DNA from: Phocaeicola_A sp045545095 | GTDB taxonomy: Bacteria > Bacteroidota > Bacteroidia > Bacteroidales > Bacteroidaceae | Direction: 5' to 3' | Assembly: GCA_045545095.1 (NCBI GenBank) | Contig: JAZQAG010000022.1 | Location: 16,371-80,370, forward strand | Length of the DNA stretch: 64,000 nt | Made by a program: the position numbers and the translations under genes | Shown here: positions 25,801 to 36,400 of the stretch, in pieces | Position numbering within the stretch: the stretch's first letter is position 1 | Layout of the letters: the number at the start of each line of letters is the position of its first letter | Notes under the pieces: model-generated | Told to the model about the DNA's origin: nothing | What the model saw: only the letters and a program-made list of their open reading frames with translations | Databases searched by the model: none

Positions 25801-27500
25801 AGTGTGCTGTTGGGGGGCATGGTGACGGTCATGGTGACACGGTCATTGTTGACTGTACGTCCTCCCTCGGGATTTTGTGACAGGGCTATCATCAATGTGC
25901 CGACAAGCACAACCACACAGCCTACAATGGTGGCGGCCGGATTGCGCAGACTGGTCTTCAGCAGTACGGTATATATCTGTATGGGGCGTTCGTTGATGGA
26001 GAACTTCTCGTGGAAGACACTCTTGCCCAGCCCTTTCTTCAACATGACATAGGTGGTCATGGGGATAAAAAGAAGAGCTACCGATAACGAGAACAACAAG
26101 GTGGAGATGATGGATACACCGATGTGTTCGCCTATCAGTTTGATATAGACTTCGTCAGAAAAAAGGAATGGCAGGAATACGGTAATGGTGGTGAGTGTGG
26201 CGGCAAAGATAGACTTCCATACTTCGCGGGTTCCTTGGAGTACGGCCTCTTCGGGACTCTTTCCGAGGGAGGATAGGCGGTAGATATTCTCCAATACCAC
26301 AATACTGTTGTCCAACAACATACCGACGGCAAGAGCCAGACCTATCAGGGTGAGGCTGTTGATGGATATGTCGAACGTATAGAACAGATTGAATGCTGCC
26401 AGAATGGAGATGGGGATGGAAAGGGCAATGAATATTACCAACCGGATATTGTGCAGGAAGAACCACAGAATAATGATGGCCAGGAGACCACCGCTGAGAC
26501 CCAACTCGACCACTTGGTTGATGTTGTCCTCAATCATATCGGCAGAGTTGGACTGGATTACCAGTTCGATATCCTGCGGCTTGAACTCCTCGTTCAGTTG
26601 GGCGATGCGCTCTTTGGCCCGGTTGGAGAGCTCGAGCAGGTTGGTCTGGGCATCGTTGACAAGGGTGACGGAGATGGCCTCTTTGCCGTTTACACGGCTG
26701 AGGGTGGTCTCGTCTTTCAGGTCGAAGAAAATGGTGGCAATATCTTTCAGATAAACGGGCCCCGGTGCCACTATCACATTCTCAATCTCAGAAATGTGGT
26801 CGTAGTTGGCATCCAGATGTACAAAGTAACGCAAATCGGGTTCGTTGACATATCCCAAGAAGGTGCGCTCCTGATTATACTGAGAAAGTAATTGGCTGAT
26901 GCGTGAAGGGGTGATGTTCAATGCTGTCAGGGCAGACTCGTTCACCCGTATCTCGATGGCTTTCTCGCGTCCGCCATAGACATTGACAGCTGCCACACCG
27001 TCAATGTTTTCCAATTGTGGCTTCAACTCTTTGTCCACCAGGCTGCGCAGGCGATCTACCCCACCCGACCCTCGTACTTGCAGGGACATGAAGTTGTTGT
27101 TCACACCTGTCACATTGGCTTTCTCCACCGATACGGTGAATCCTTCGGGAAGAGTCGGTATCAGGTTGTTGACCTTTTCCTGCAGTCTGAGGATGGTGTA
27201 TTTCAAGTCCATCCCTTTGTTGAAATCCACACGCAGGCGTCCGCTACGGTTTCCAGCTTCGGATTCGATGCGTTCTACCCCTTCTATGGTACTCACAACC
27301 CCTTCCAAAGGGATAATAACCTGTGATTCCATATAAGCAGGGTTCACATCTTGGCGGGAAGATACCTGAATGTATAGCATTGGCAATTCTGCATTGGGCA
27401 GCATCTCCACCTTCAGATGTTTATAAGAGACATATCCTAACATGGACATGGCTATAAACAGCATGCAGATTGTTATCTTTCTCTTTATGATGAAATCCAT
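22806..27500 (-). CDS. RND efflux permease fused to an ABC transporter ATPase
   Basis: 1564 residues, against about 1030 for an ordinary RND pump. Residues 1 to about 1030 are a complete AcrB-like permease (MDFIIKRKITICMLF start, GLALAVGMLLDNSIVV and later the second helix bundle with GFLILLGVVVNNGIILIDY). A linker with about six extra membrane segments follows (~1030-1250). Residues from about 1275 form an ABC ATPase: GPNGAGKST (about 1307-1315), signature SFSGGMKQR (about 1408), Walker B LVVDEPTAGLD (about 1434). Such a fusion joins proton-driven and ATP-driven transport in one chain. It is preceded by a regular RND gene and followed by an ABC permease. Confidence 0.9.
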   Translation of the reverse strand: MDFIIKRKITICMLFIAMSMLGYVSYKHLKVEMLPNAELPMLYIQVSSRQDVNPAYMESQVIIPLEGVVSTIEGVERIESEAGNRSGRLRVDFNKGMDLKYTILRLQEKVNNLIPTLPEGFTVSVEKANVTGVNNNFMSLQVRGSGGVDRLRSLVDKELKPQLENIDGVAAVNVYGGREKAIEIRVNESALTALNITPSRISQLLSQYNQERTFLGYVNEPDLRYFVHLDANYDHISEIENVIVAPGPVYLKDIATIFFDLKDETTLSRVNGKEAISVTLVNDAQTNLLELSNRAKERIAQLNEEFKPQDIELVIQSNSADMIEDNINQVVELGLSGGLLAIIILWFFLHNIRLVIFIALSIPISILAAFNLFYTFDISINSLTLIGLALAVGMLLDNSIVVLENIYRLSSLGKSPEEAVLQGTREVWKSIFAATLTTITVFLPFLFSDEVYIKLIGEHIGVSIISTLLFSLSVALLFIPMTTYVMLKKGLGKSVFHEKFSINERPIQIYTVLLKTSLRNPAATIVGCVVVLVGTLMIALSQNPEGGRTVNNDRVTMTVTMPPNSTLEYSEKIVELLESKLDSFPEREDIISRIAEDEASITLTLKEGYYENGGRNISEIISDLNQRVRLPNIYTRISAGASATNQGGAASAMSGFMDILGVGDNSERIVIKGSDFDMMDVISDDIRYYLGEMEFISSTWATNPGRRREIHLTFDPVVLASYDISRQNITAGLSSLGRELSTGTNLKLDTDEYEIVIKEDLTEEEEEKLKNMPKTVDDLRRVMIEDANGGLHELASLASIKYTRDISQINRVNRDREITITYTIDQSENLPKDVLEGYRDEVDQLIAGYNLPSGIAIQVDREDESMGEFKFLIMASLILIFMILASVFQSVVTPFVLLFTIPLAAIGSLLGLLITEGTLLNANTLTGFLILLGVVVNNGIILIDYANILRQRGYGRNRALITSGFSRLRPILITTITTVIAMLPMAMGDTDYAGAIGAPFAVTVIGGLSFSALLTLIMIPTIYLSMENILAWYRSLSRPMHLLHAAIFVLGVFYIYTQVDGMFIQLLYLMVLICLIPGCTWFIMSSIRLAGAHVIKEDESITIEVRNLVKIYDRVPHFQRQWISGLKIRRRLGLDRQFHQLGDFLPILWQVAVFAFFAYMAAWYLDSTFWILVMTFATCAGVYHIWNMVRSYIGYRIPSRKKTLRVIHRVVFFTIPVLTLWFLHWRGIGNSGIIVMSVLWALCIAISLTSAYLYDNNINVERLTGRFAELRRTWFIMVKSIPIIGRRRTPFKALRGVSFEIKTGMFGLLGPNGAGKSTMMRIITGILDQSYGTIRINGMNTLEYREELQGLIGFLPQEFGMYENMSAWDFLDYQAILKGITNNTVRRERLEYVLKSVHMYERRDNKIGSFSGGMKQRIGIALILLHLPRILVVDEPTAGLDPRERIRFRNLLVELSRERIVIFSTHIIEDIASSCNQVVVINRGRLKYFGEPMDMIRMAENKVWTFTVSPDELSQLDSRLIVNNMMEDDRVRIRYISIERPPYADATLVEANLEDAYLCLLKEI

Positions 27501-27504
27501 ATAT

Positions 27505-27565
27505 TAATGTGCTAATGTGCTAATGTGCTAAATGCGGCAATGTGCTGATGTGGCAATGTGCTGAC
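27505..27565. repeat. Short octamer repeat between the two RND genes
   Basis: AATGTGCT is repeated three times and then degenerates (AATGTGCTGATGTGGC). A similar run occurs at 30737-30780, upstream of the other RND gene. Confidence 0.7.
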
Positions 27566-27595
27566 ATTATTACACATTATCGTATTGTTGATGCA

Positions 27596-30500
27596 TTATT
27601 TTGTGATTTTGTTCTTCATCTGCTCAAACAGGTAGTACACACAGGGGATGACTACCAGACTGAGTACAGTGGATGTTGCCAGACCACCAATCACTGCGAT
27701 GGCCATAGGGGCGCGTAGGGAAGCACCTTCTCCAAATGCGATTGCCATGGGGAGCAATGACAGAATGGTTGTCAGACTGGTCATCAGAATAGGACGTATG
27801 CGCTGACCGGCTGCTTCAACGATGGCATCGGTCAGGTTGGTATGGTTTTCCTTGAGCTGATTGATGCGGTCCACCAGAATGATGGAGTTGTTCACCGCAA
27901 TACCACTCAGCATGATGACACCAATGACGCCCATGATATTGATGGTTGTGCCGGTAATGAAGAAGAGCCAAATGGCGCCTACCAAGGCCAAAGGAATGGT
28001 GAGCAGAATGGTGAACGGGTGAAGGAGTGATTCAAACTGTGATGCCATCACCATATAGACCAATACAACGGAGAGTACCAGTGCCAATACGAGTCCGCCC
28101 ATTGATTCCTGACGTTTCTCTTCTTCTCCTGTCACATTAATGGAATAGTTGGCCGGCAGGTCGAAGTCTTTCAGCGATTCGCGGATGACGGTGGCCATCT
28201 CGCTCAGTGAACGTCCCTCTTCCAGATTGGCAGTCACCTTGGCTATACGGTTCTGGTTGCGTCGGTAAATCTCTTTAGGAGCAACGTCCTGTCTGATGCT
28301 GACCAACTCTGACAAACGGAACCTCAGATCTCCACTGGTGATAATCATGTCGTTCAATTGGGCCAGGGTTATCTCAGGGACTTGTATCATGATGTCTCTC
28401 ATCTCTCCTTTGTAGTCCATCTGTCCGGCATTGATTCCAGAGAGTTGTTGCTGGATTTGTGAGATGATGGTGCTGACATTCAGATTGTTCATGCTGGCAA
28501 CAGCACGGTTTACGGTAAGAATCATTTCCGGTGCTCCATCCTCGATGGCATTGGATACATTGAACAAACCTTCGATTTGTTCCATTCTGACCTTAACTTC
28601 TGCAGCTATACGGCTGATTTCGTCCAGCTCTTCGCCTTTCACCTCTATGACTACAGGTGCATCTTCGGTGCCCATCAGTGAACCCAATGAATTGTCTTCT
28701 TGCAGGAAAGAGAGTTCCAATCCTTCAATGTTCTGCGTATGCAAGAATATCTGTTCAATCAGTGCTTCGGGAGTATATCGTGAATCAGGAGAGAGAATCA
28801 CCTTCATATGGGCTGTATTGTCTCCATCGAAGATATCCCCACTCGTGCTTCCTCCAGGTCCGATGTGGCTATATACTGTACAGAGGGAATCTTGTGTGAG
28901 ATTGAAAATCAAAGTCTCTATACCTTCTACAGTAGATGCTGTACGTTCGAGGCGTGTTCCTTCGTTCATCTTTACATCGATGTTGAATGAGTGGCCTTCT
29001 GCCTTGGGCATGAACTCGGCCCCGATGAGAGGAAGAAGCAGGTATGAGCCTATTACCAATACGACAGAGATGCCAATGACGAGCCAACGCTTTTCAAGGA
29101 TATCTTTAAGTATTACAGCATATTTGCTAACTAACTTTCCGCCTGATACGAAATTGTTCTGTTCGGAATTTTGGGTAGTCTCCCCTGCCCCATCTTTCTT
29201 CTTGCTACGGAAAACGCGTTCGTACAATGTCGGAATGACCAGTATGGCAACGAATAGTGAGGAAAGCAATGAGAAGGTCACTGTCCATGCCTGGTCTTTG
29301 AACAATTCACCCGATGCGCCTTGCAGATAAACGATAGGAAGGAATACCACAATAGTAGTAAGCGTTGAGGCTATGACGGCACTGCCCACTTCGCTTGTAC
29401 CTTGTATGACAGCCTCTTTTACAGACATGCCATTTTCCTGATTCCTGAAGATACTCTCAATGACCACAATGGCATTGTCCACCAACATACCTGCTCCCAA
29501 TGCCAGACCACCTAAAGTCATAATGTTCAAGGTCAGGCCACCAAAGTACATCAGATTGAATGTGGCAATGATAGAGATGGGGATAGCCAATGAGATAATC
29601 AATGTCACCTTGAATCTGCGCAGGAACAGATAGAGTACAACGACAGCCAGGAGAACACCCAAGACGGCACTATCCTTCACCTCGCCAATGGATTCGTTGA
29701 TGAAAGTTCCCTGATTGCTGATTACATCGAAGTGATAACCAGGCAATGCTTTCTCTATCACTTCCAATCGTTCAGAAACACCGGCTACAGCGTGTACGGT
29801 ATTGTAACGCATTTCCTTATATACGGCCAAACCGATGCATCGTTGTCCGTTGATGCGTACAATATTCTCGGGTGCTTCGTTTTCGAAATAGATATTGGCC
29901 ACATCTTTCATGTATATGGGTGCCATGCTGACGGCTGCAAATTCGGGATTGACCGTTACATTTGAACCTCCAGTTTCTGTCTCTTTGTACCCTACTATGA
30001 TGTTTCCGAAATCTTCCTCCGTATTGAGCATGTTCACTCCACTCACAATATACTGAGTGCCCATCTCAGTGACGCGTCCTCCACTGATACGTTGGTTCTC
30101 TTCCTGTATTTTGGAGGAGAGTGTATTGATACTTAATCCGTATGCATCCAACTTGTATGGATCAGTCTTGATTACCAGATTACTGATTTCGTCACCAGAG
30201 AGAATAACATCGGCTACGCCCTCTACGCGCACCAATTCTCCACGTACGTATGAATCGGCAACTTTTCGCAATTCGGCCATATCTGTAATGTTCGTGTGGC
30301 TCATGCCCACCAACATGATAGGATCTGTATTCGGGTCGTTTTGCGTAATCTGCAACTCGCTGATGGCATCATCCTGGGCAAAACTGTTCATAGCCTTCTG
30401 GAGGTCGAGGAATGCTTCGTCCATATCTTTGTTCCAAGCATACTCAACCGTCAGACGGGCACTACCGGCTCTGATTACCGATGAAACTCCTACTACATCT

Positions 30501-30727
30501 TGCTGACGGATGGCCATAGCTTCCATCCGTTCAACGAACTGCTTCTCTATTTCTTCGGGAGGTCTTTCGCCCGCATTGATTTCTACAAACAGCTTGGGAT
30601 TATTGAGGTCTGGAAGCAGGTCCACACTCAACTTGTCGTATGATATCTTGCCCAACAAACCGATAGCCAAAACCATCATAAGAATGGTTACCGGATTATT
30701 GACAGCTAATCTGATAAATTTCTTCAT
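27596..30727 (-). CDS. RND efflux transporter permease (HAE family)
   Basis: 1043 residues, the usual length. It starts MKKFIRLAVNNPVTILMMVLAIG, and has GGLALGAGMLVDNAIVV in the fourth-helix region, AVVVLYLFLRRFKVTLI, and the closing MSGIAVNNSIILVD-like segment LSGIAVNNSIILVDR. The large periplasmic loops around residues 40-330 and 560-870 bind the adaptor and the substrate. It forms the inner-membrane part of a tripartite pump with the adjacent adaptor and TolC genes; the substrate is unknown. Confidence 0.93.
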   Translation of the reverse strand: MKKFIRLAVNNPVTILMMVLAIGLLGKISYDKLSVDLLPDLNNPKLFVEINAGERPPEEIEKQFVERMEAMAIRQQDVVGVSSVIRAGSARLTVEYAWNKDMDEAFLDLQKAMNSFAQDDAISELQITQNDPNTDPIMLVGMSHTNITDMAELRKVADSYVRGELVRVEGVADVILSGDEISNLVIKTDPYKLDAYGLSINTLSSKIQEENQRISGGRVTEMGTQYIVSGVNMLNTEEDFGNIIVGYKETETGGSNVTVNPEFAAVSMAPIYMKDVANIYFENEAPENIVRINGQRCIGLAVYKEMRYNTVHAVAGVSERLEVIEKALPGYHFDVISNQGTFINESIGEVKDSAVLGVLLAVVVLYLFLRRFKVTLIISLAIPISIIATFNLMYFGGLTLNIMTLGGLALGAGMLVDNAIVVIESIFRNQENGMSVKEAVIQGTSEVGSAVIASTLTTIVVFLPIVYLQGASGELFKDQAWTVTFSLLSSLFVAILVIPTLYERVFRSKKKDGAGETTQNSEQNNFVSGGKLVSKYAVILKDILEKRWLVIGISVVLVIGSYLLLPLIGAEFMPKAEGHSFNIDVKMNEGTRLERTASTVEGIETLIFNLTQDSLCTVYSHIGPGGSTSGDIFDGDNTAHMKVILSPDSRYTPEALIEQIFLHTQNIEGLELSFLQEDNSLGSLMGTEDAPVVIEVKGEELDEISRIAAEVKVRMEQIEGLFNVSNAIEDGAPEMILTVNRAVASMNNLNVSTIISQIQQQLSGINAGQMDYKGEMRDIMIQVPEITLAQLNDMIITSGDLRFRLSELVSIRQDVAPKEIYRRNQNRIAKVTANLEEGRSLSEMATVIRESLKDFDLPANYSINVTGEEEKRQESMGGLVLALVLSVVLVYMVMASQFESLLHPFTILLTIPLALVGAIWLFFITGTTINIMGVIGVIMLSGIAVNNSIILVDRINQLKENHTNLTDAIVEAAGQRIRPILMTSLTTILSLLPMAIAFGEGASLRAPMAIAVIGGLATSTVLSLVVIPCVYYLFEQMKNKITK

Positions 30728-30829
30728 AGATATTAATTAATGTGCTAATGTGCTAATATGCTAATGTGTCAATGTGAATGACGATGGTCTATTAGCATGT
30801 TGATACATCAGATGTTGGTAATTGGGGCA

Positions 30830-31888
30830 TTACTTCTGAATCTTCACCTTGCTTCCATCCCGGAGAGTTTCATATCCTCTGGTCACTAATTGTTCCTGCA
30901 GATTGAGTCCTTCCAAGACTTCGATATTGTTCTGGTCTTCCAATCCGGTACGGATGTTTCTCATACGTGCCACACCACGTTCAACAACGAATACATATTT
31001 TCGTCCGCGGTTATTCATTACAATTTCTTTTGGAATGACAATGGTGTTTTCTGCTTCATCCACTACGATGTCGGCTTTCACAAACATACCAGGACGTAAT
31101 TTCAAGTCTTTGTTGTCGATAAGCAATTTGCCTTTGAATGTTCGTGTCTCGGGGCTGATGGCCGGTGAAAGTTCGCTGATGGTTCCTTGGATAGTATCCT
31201 GAGGCAGTGTATAGTGTGTAATGGCTACCTCTTGTCCGGCTTTCACTTCTCCGATAGCACTCTCAGGCAGATTGATTTCCATAATCATCTTATCATAGCT
31301 CATGATGGATACAATGCTTGAGCCAGATGCCAATTGTACATTTCTTGTATAATGTGGAAGGTTGACAATGATACCGGTAAAAGGAGCTTTGATGCTCATC
31401 TTATTCAGATTGATCTGGGCATTCTCGTAGCTATACTTGGCATTTGTAATGGTTACCTCGGCGTTGCGTACTTCGCTTTGTGTCACACCACCCTTTTCGT
31501 AAAGTGCCCGTTTTTTCACTTCGTCCTGTTCGGCAATTTCCAATGAAAGCTTTTTGGATTCTATGGCAATGTCGTTTTCGTATGATTTGTTTGTCAACTT
31601 TACGATAGTTTCACCTGCCATCACTTTATCACCCAATTTATAAGGCATATTGGTGCGTGGGTTGATCATCAGATGATATTCTCCAGCCATTTCAGATACC
31701 AACTCAACTTCGGCATTGGCCATGGCTGTACCACTGGTACTGTTATATTTCTTGATGAAGTTTTCTGTCACTTCGTCCACTGATACAGGTGAAGCCAGTT
31801 CTACTGTACTTCCTGCTTGCTCGTTTCCGCAAGCGGTCATCAATAAGGAAGCAAATAATATTGCGGGAAGGAAATTGTTCTTTTTCAT
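30830..31888 (-). CDS. RND efflux periplasmic adaptor lipoprotein
   Basis: 352 residues from the ATG at 31888. The longer frame (ATG/TTG at 31933) is less likely because MKKNNFLPAILFASLLMTACG is a lipoprotein signal with C21. The hairpin domain is helical (KKLSLEIAEQDEVKKRALYE), the lipoyl domain recurs as APFTGIIVN, and the C-terminal barrel with KLRPGMFVKADIVVDE is typical. It bridges the RND pump and TolC in the periplasm. Confidence 0.93.
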   Translation of the reverse strand: MKKNNFLPAILFASLLMTACGNEQAGSTVELASPVSVDEVTENFIKKYNSTSGTAMANAEVELVSEMAGEYHLMINPRTNMPYKLGDKVMAGETIVKLTNKSYENDIAIESKKLSLEIAEQDEVKKRALYEKGGVTQSEVRNAEVTITNAKYSYENAQINLNKMSIKAPFTGIIVNLPHYTRNVQLASGSSIVSIMSYDKMIMEINLPESAIGEVKAGQEVAITHYTLPQDTIQGTISELSPAISPETRTFKGKLLIDNKDLKLRPGMFVKADIVVDEAENTIVIPKEIVMNNRGRKYVFVVERGVARMRNIRTGLEDQNNIEVLEGLNLQEQLVTRGYETLRDGSKVKIQK

Positions 31889-31959
31889 GATGGCTTGATG
31901 ATTATTAATGATTTGATGATTTATTTTTTTCATTCTATATTATTAATTACGATAGTTTC

Positions 31960-33456
31960 TTATTTCTCTTCGGGAATCACACTCATTGGTACGATAGGTT
32001 TGTCGTTTTCAAAATCGTAGAGCGAAATGATTTTCAAGTTGAGCAATTCCAATTTGTAATTGATTATGGTGGATACGTATGACATTTTCTGATTGGAGAG
32101 CTGAGTCTGGAACTGATTCATCTCCATACCTGTAAGTTCTCCGTTACGATATCTCTCGGCATTCAGGTCGTATGTCAATTGGGCATTCTTCACACTTTGT
32201 TCTGCAATAGTCATTTGTGCTTCCAAATTCTTCAGACTTCTGCAACTTCTACGTACAGCCATTTCGATACTTTTTCTTTCTTCGTCTGTTTGCAAATCAA
32301 ATATCTTGGTGGCCAATTCTTGAGCTTTGATACGTGCTCTTCTTTCACCCCAGTCAAAGATAGGTACACTCAGTGTGACTGACACGCGTGGATTGTTTGT
32401 CGGATGATCATAAATCTTTTGGAATTTCTCATTGTCTCCCATGATACCAAGTGACAAGGAAATGTTTCCATCCAAACTGTTCATCTCTTTGATTTGCTTC
32501 ATCTGTATGTCCAATTCGGTACGTGATATTTCACGTTGTCTGAGTTCGAGGCGTGAACCGAGTGCGCTGTGTATGGCGGTCAGCATATCCACTTTCACAG
32601 GTTGGGCACTGATTTCTGCGGTGATATCTACATCCTGATCAATATCGATACCCAGTATTTGTTTCAAATCATCTTTGGCATTTTCCAGTGATACCCGGCG
32701 GTTGTCAACGGTTGATGCGGCCGTTGCCAAGTTCAGTTCTGCCTGATAGAGTTCGTCGCGTGCAGAAAGGTCGGCTTCCACTTTGTTCTTGATAATCTCA
32801 AAGTTCTGTTGAGCGTCTTTCAATTCCGCCTCACTGATACTCAAGTTGTTTTTGGCAGTATATACGTTGTAGAATGAGGATGTGATGGTGCTTTCCAGAC
32901 TCAGGCGACGCAATGCATAATTGATAAGTGCGTTTTCGTAATCCAACTCTATACTTCTCAAATCCGTTTTGGTACGGTTGTAAGTGAAAAGTGGTTGGTT
33001 GATACTCAAATAAAGGTCGTTACTGAAAGCTTTGTTTTCGTTGGAAGTTTCGCTGGTACTGACATTGCTTTGCCAACCAAACTTGTTATTCAATGACACG
33101 GTTGCATCCGTCCAAATGATAGGTTGCGTGATACTGAATGTTCCGTTGGATGAGAACGATTCATTCGTGTACCATTGAGAAAAACGATTATCGAATGAAC
33201 GGCTATTGCTATATGTAAAAGGATTTAGAGTAAGCGCAAATTTAGATTTCAGTGAAGCTCTTTGTGCTTCCAGACTCAGTTTGTAACGTTCAAGATTGAT
33301 TAAAGCCTCTTGTAGCTCGGGGCTATGATCAATACTGTACTCTAAAGCTTTTTCTAATGTCAGTGTCATGTACACCGATGGCTCTTGTGCATCAACTTTA
33401 GTCAAGAAACACAATGCTACCATGGCACATGTCATTTTTTTAATGGGTCGTAGCAT
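31960..33456 (-). CDS. TolC-family outer-membrane channel
   Basis: 498 residues with a signal peptide (ALCFLTKVDAQEP, cleavage near residue 24). Two repeats of outer-membrane efflux domains follow, with long helices such as ALINLERYKLSLEAQRASLK and IEMAVRRSCRSLKNLEAQMT, and the late TYDLNAERYRNGELTGMEM motif typical of the family. It is the exit duct for the pump encoded next to it. Confidence 0.93.
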   Translation of the reverse strand: MLRPIKKMTCAMVALCFLTKVDAQEPSVYMTLTLEKALEYSIDHSPELQEALINLERYKLSLEAQRASLKSKFALTLNPFTYSNSRSFDNRFSQWYTNESFSSNGTFSITQPIIWTDATVSLNNKFGWQSNVSTSETSNENKAFSNDLYLSINQPLFTYNRTKTDLRSIELDYENALINYALRRLSLESTITSSFYNVYTAKNNLSISEAELKDAQQNFEIIKNKVEADLSARDELYQAELNLATAASTVDNRRVSLENAKDDLKQILGIDIDQDVDITAEISAQPVKVDMLTAIHSALGSRLELRQREISRTELDIQMKQIKEMNSLDGNISLSLGIMGDNEKFQKIYDHPTNNPRVSVTLSVPIFDWGERRARIKAQELATKIFDLQTDEERKSIEMAVRRSCRSLKNLEAQMTIAEQSVKNAQLTYDLNAERYRNGELTGMEMNQFQTQLSNQKMSYVSTIINYKLELLNLKIISLYDFENDKPIVPMSVIPEEK

Positions 33457-33489
33457 AGATATAATTGTGAATTATAGATTTATTAATAA

Positions 33490-36400
33490 TCAGTTTTTTC
33501 TCACGAGTTTCACCGCATCGGCGGCAATCATGTTCAGTTCGCTTTCATCCGTAAGACGAACGATGAGGGTATCTCCTGTTATTCCGTAAGTGTCCAATAG
33601 GTTCCATCCGTCATCAATGCGTCTCATGTTCAGTTCTGCTTTTTCTTCAAATTCGTCCAATTCTGAACTTACGGTGAAGTGGTAATAGTATTTCTTTCGT
33701 CCCCAACGGTTTTCGCGTCTCAATTGCTCGGGGCGACGTGCATAGTAATATAGTTCATAGCGTCCGGCACTGGGCACTGGTATTTTCCATTCGGCATATT
33801 GGTCTCCTTTTCCCGAACGTACTACAACGGCTGACCGTATGGATTTTCCGTAGTAATTCTGGTCGGTAGTTGATGTCCATCTGGCGGGTGACCTCCATTC
33901 GTTAACTCCAACGTACTTGAATTCTTCTTCTTCACTATTCTGATTGATCCATTCTCCCAAATAGCCCGATGTTGGTGGAGTTGATAGTGTGAAGAGTTGT
34001 GTGTCTTCGTTGTCCACGATTATCTCTTCTCTGTTGTTCATAAACCCTTCAGATAGGATATATTCCCCCTCTTCTGTCAGTGTATAGACTTCTTCTACCC
34101 GTTGGTTTCGCATTCCGATTTGTGCAGGTAGATTCTTGGAGAATAGTGTGTTGATGTAGAACATGCTTGGGTTTTCTTCCCAATGTGTCACTATGCGCTT
34201 GGTTTCGTGAGGATTGAAATCAATAATCCATTCTGTAGGCTTTTCTTCGCCATCGAATATCTGGTAGTTGTTGTCTCCACCTTGTGACCAGAATTGAAGT
34301 CTCATGTTGATACTTCCCGGTTTGTCCGACAGGTTGGAGATAATAATTTCAGCCTGATAGATTTCCATTGTTTCGGTCTCAACCTTAGTCACGCTTGGGG
34401 TTCCGATGAAATATTCGGTCAGTTCTGTAGGATGATACCATTCTTCCAAGCGATTTCTCAGACTTGTTTGGCTGATTATTTCCAAAGTGTCCAATAATGC
34501 TTCGAATGAGAGATTTCTGAAGGCATTTGCTTCAACGTGTTTGAACAAGGTATCCTGGAAAGCTTGTACTCCTAAGTTACGCTCTGCATCCAAGAATAAT
34601 TTCTTGCCTTGAAGCTTGATCAGGTTGTTCAGCAGGTCTCTATGTTCTGTTTGATTCTGTACCTCTTTGAAAGAGTATTTCTGCATCAGCATCAGTGATT
34701 TCTCATCGTTGCTCAAGCCGTTTACGTTTCTCATCCAGTTATTTCCCTGCTCATTGCCTTGCAACATCAGTTCTATCATACGGTTGGCCACCGGCCATTC
34801 GGTAGAATAGATGTTGTATCTGAAATTGTACATCTGTGGGAAGATGTAGTATGGGCTTTCTTTCACTGTGACGGTGTTGCGTCCCATCTGTCCTGTTTGC
34901 CAATCTATGCCAGCGTTGGTGTCCCACATGAAATAGAGCATATCACGAAAAATCTGCATTTCGATTTCCAGGTCGGTCATGTTCTGTCCGCCTCTTCGTC
35001 CGCGTCCACCGCCGAAACCGACTCTTCCTCCGCCACGTTCGCGATCGGCCTTGCGTCGTTCTTTATGTCCTTTGACATCGAATCGCCAGTTGTTGTACAT
35101 CCGTTCGGGTACCAATACCATTTCCGGTTGCATCTTTTCTTGGGCACTTGTCCATGCACGCGAATAGCTGGCCAAGTGTGCTGGTGTCTCTACAATAGAG
35201 AAACGATTGAAGGGGAATAACATTGCTACTTTATCTTCATAGGCAAATCTTACATCGCTAATGATGGAGGGTATGGTGTCCTTGATAAGGGTCAATTCAT
35301 TGCTGAAGAAATCGTGTCCGTCCAGATACCATGCAGCATACAGAGTGCCATCCACTTCGGTGGAAACCTCTTTGTAATCTCCGATAATCAAAGTGAGTGA
35401 TTGCAAGGGGTATTCAGGCTTGAAAGATACCGTCAATGAATCTTTGTCGGCATAGCTTCTTTCGCCTTGTGAGATAGCGGTAAGTCCCCTGTTTGGGGTC
35501 ACATTCATACGGAAATTGGTAAAATAACTCTGTTGCCAATCCGGATTGTTGTCGCTATAGCATACACCCGGACGGGGATACCAATATGATTCGGGAGTCA
35601 AGAGTGTATAATCCGTTGTCTGATAAAGATAGCGTTTCCCCACGTTGAATGTGTTCATAAACTTCTCCTGCTCTATCAACAGTTCCTCGGGGATATCCAA
35701 ATAGCAGATCCGTTCATCGGCTATACCTTCATACTCTAAGTTGAAGCGTACGGTTTCGTCTTCTGCAATTTCCTGCGGAAACTCTATCCATAACAGATGC
35801 TTTTCTCTTTTATAATTTAGCGCTGTTCCGTCCATTGTTATGGATTTCACTTCAAATCCAGGATTCAAAGTGAAGGTGAACACTTTTCCTTTTTGGGCAG
35901 GAGTGGCCATTATGTCGGTATTGAAATGCAATAGCTCTTCCTGTTGGGTGACCTCTATCAGACACGAGTCCATCTCCATTTTTGGTTCGCTGGCATGGCG
36001 ATTGTTTAGCGCAATCATCTCTTGTTGGAAGTTCTCTTTCTCCAGATAGCTACCAACGTGATATCCAGCACATCCGAGGGCCGCCAGCAGGAATACTACA
36101 GAGGCCGCGCGCCATGGGTAAAGGGCGCGTGGTGAGTTTGGCAATCGGCGGAAGAGTGAGATGCTACATAAGATAAATCCTATTCCTAAAAGCAGATATA
36201 ATGCCCGATGAATAATCAACGAAGGCAAATCGGCAAATCCTGTAATGGTGCTTTCCAATAATGGGATGTTGAATCCTATGTAATCAAACAGATAGTAGCA
36301 TTTGTCGGCCACATAAAAGAGAGTAAGTCCGATGTATCCAAGGAGAATGACGAATGTCAGTGCCTGATTTTTCACTATCAACATCATCAGGGTACTGAGG

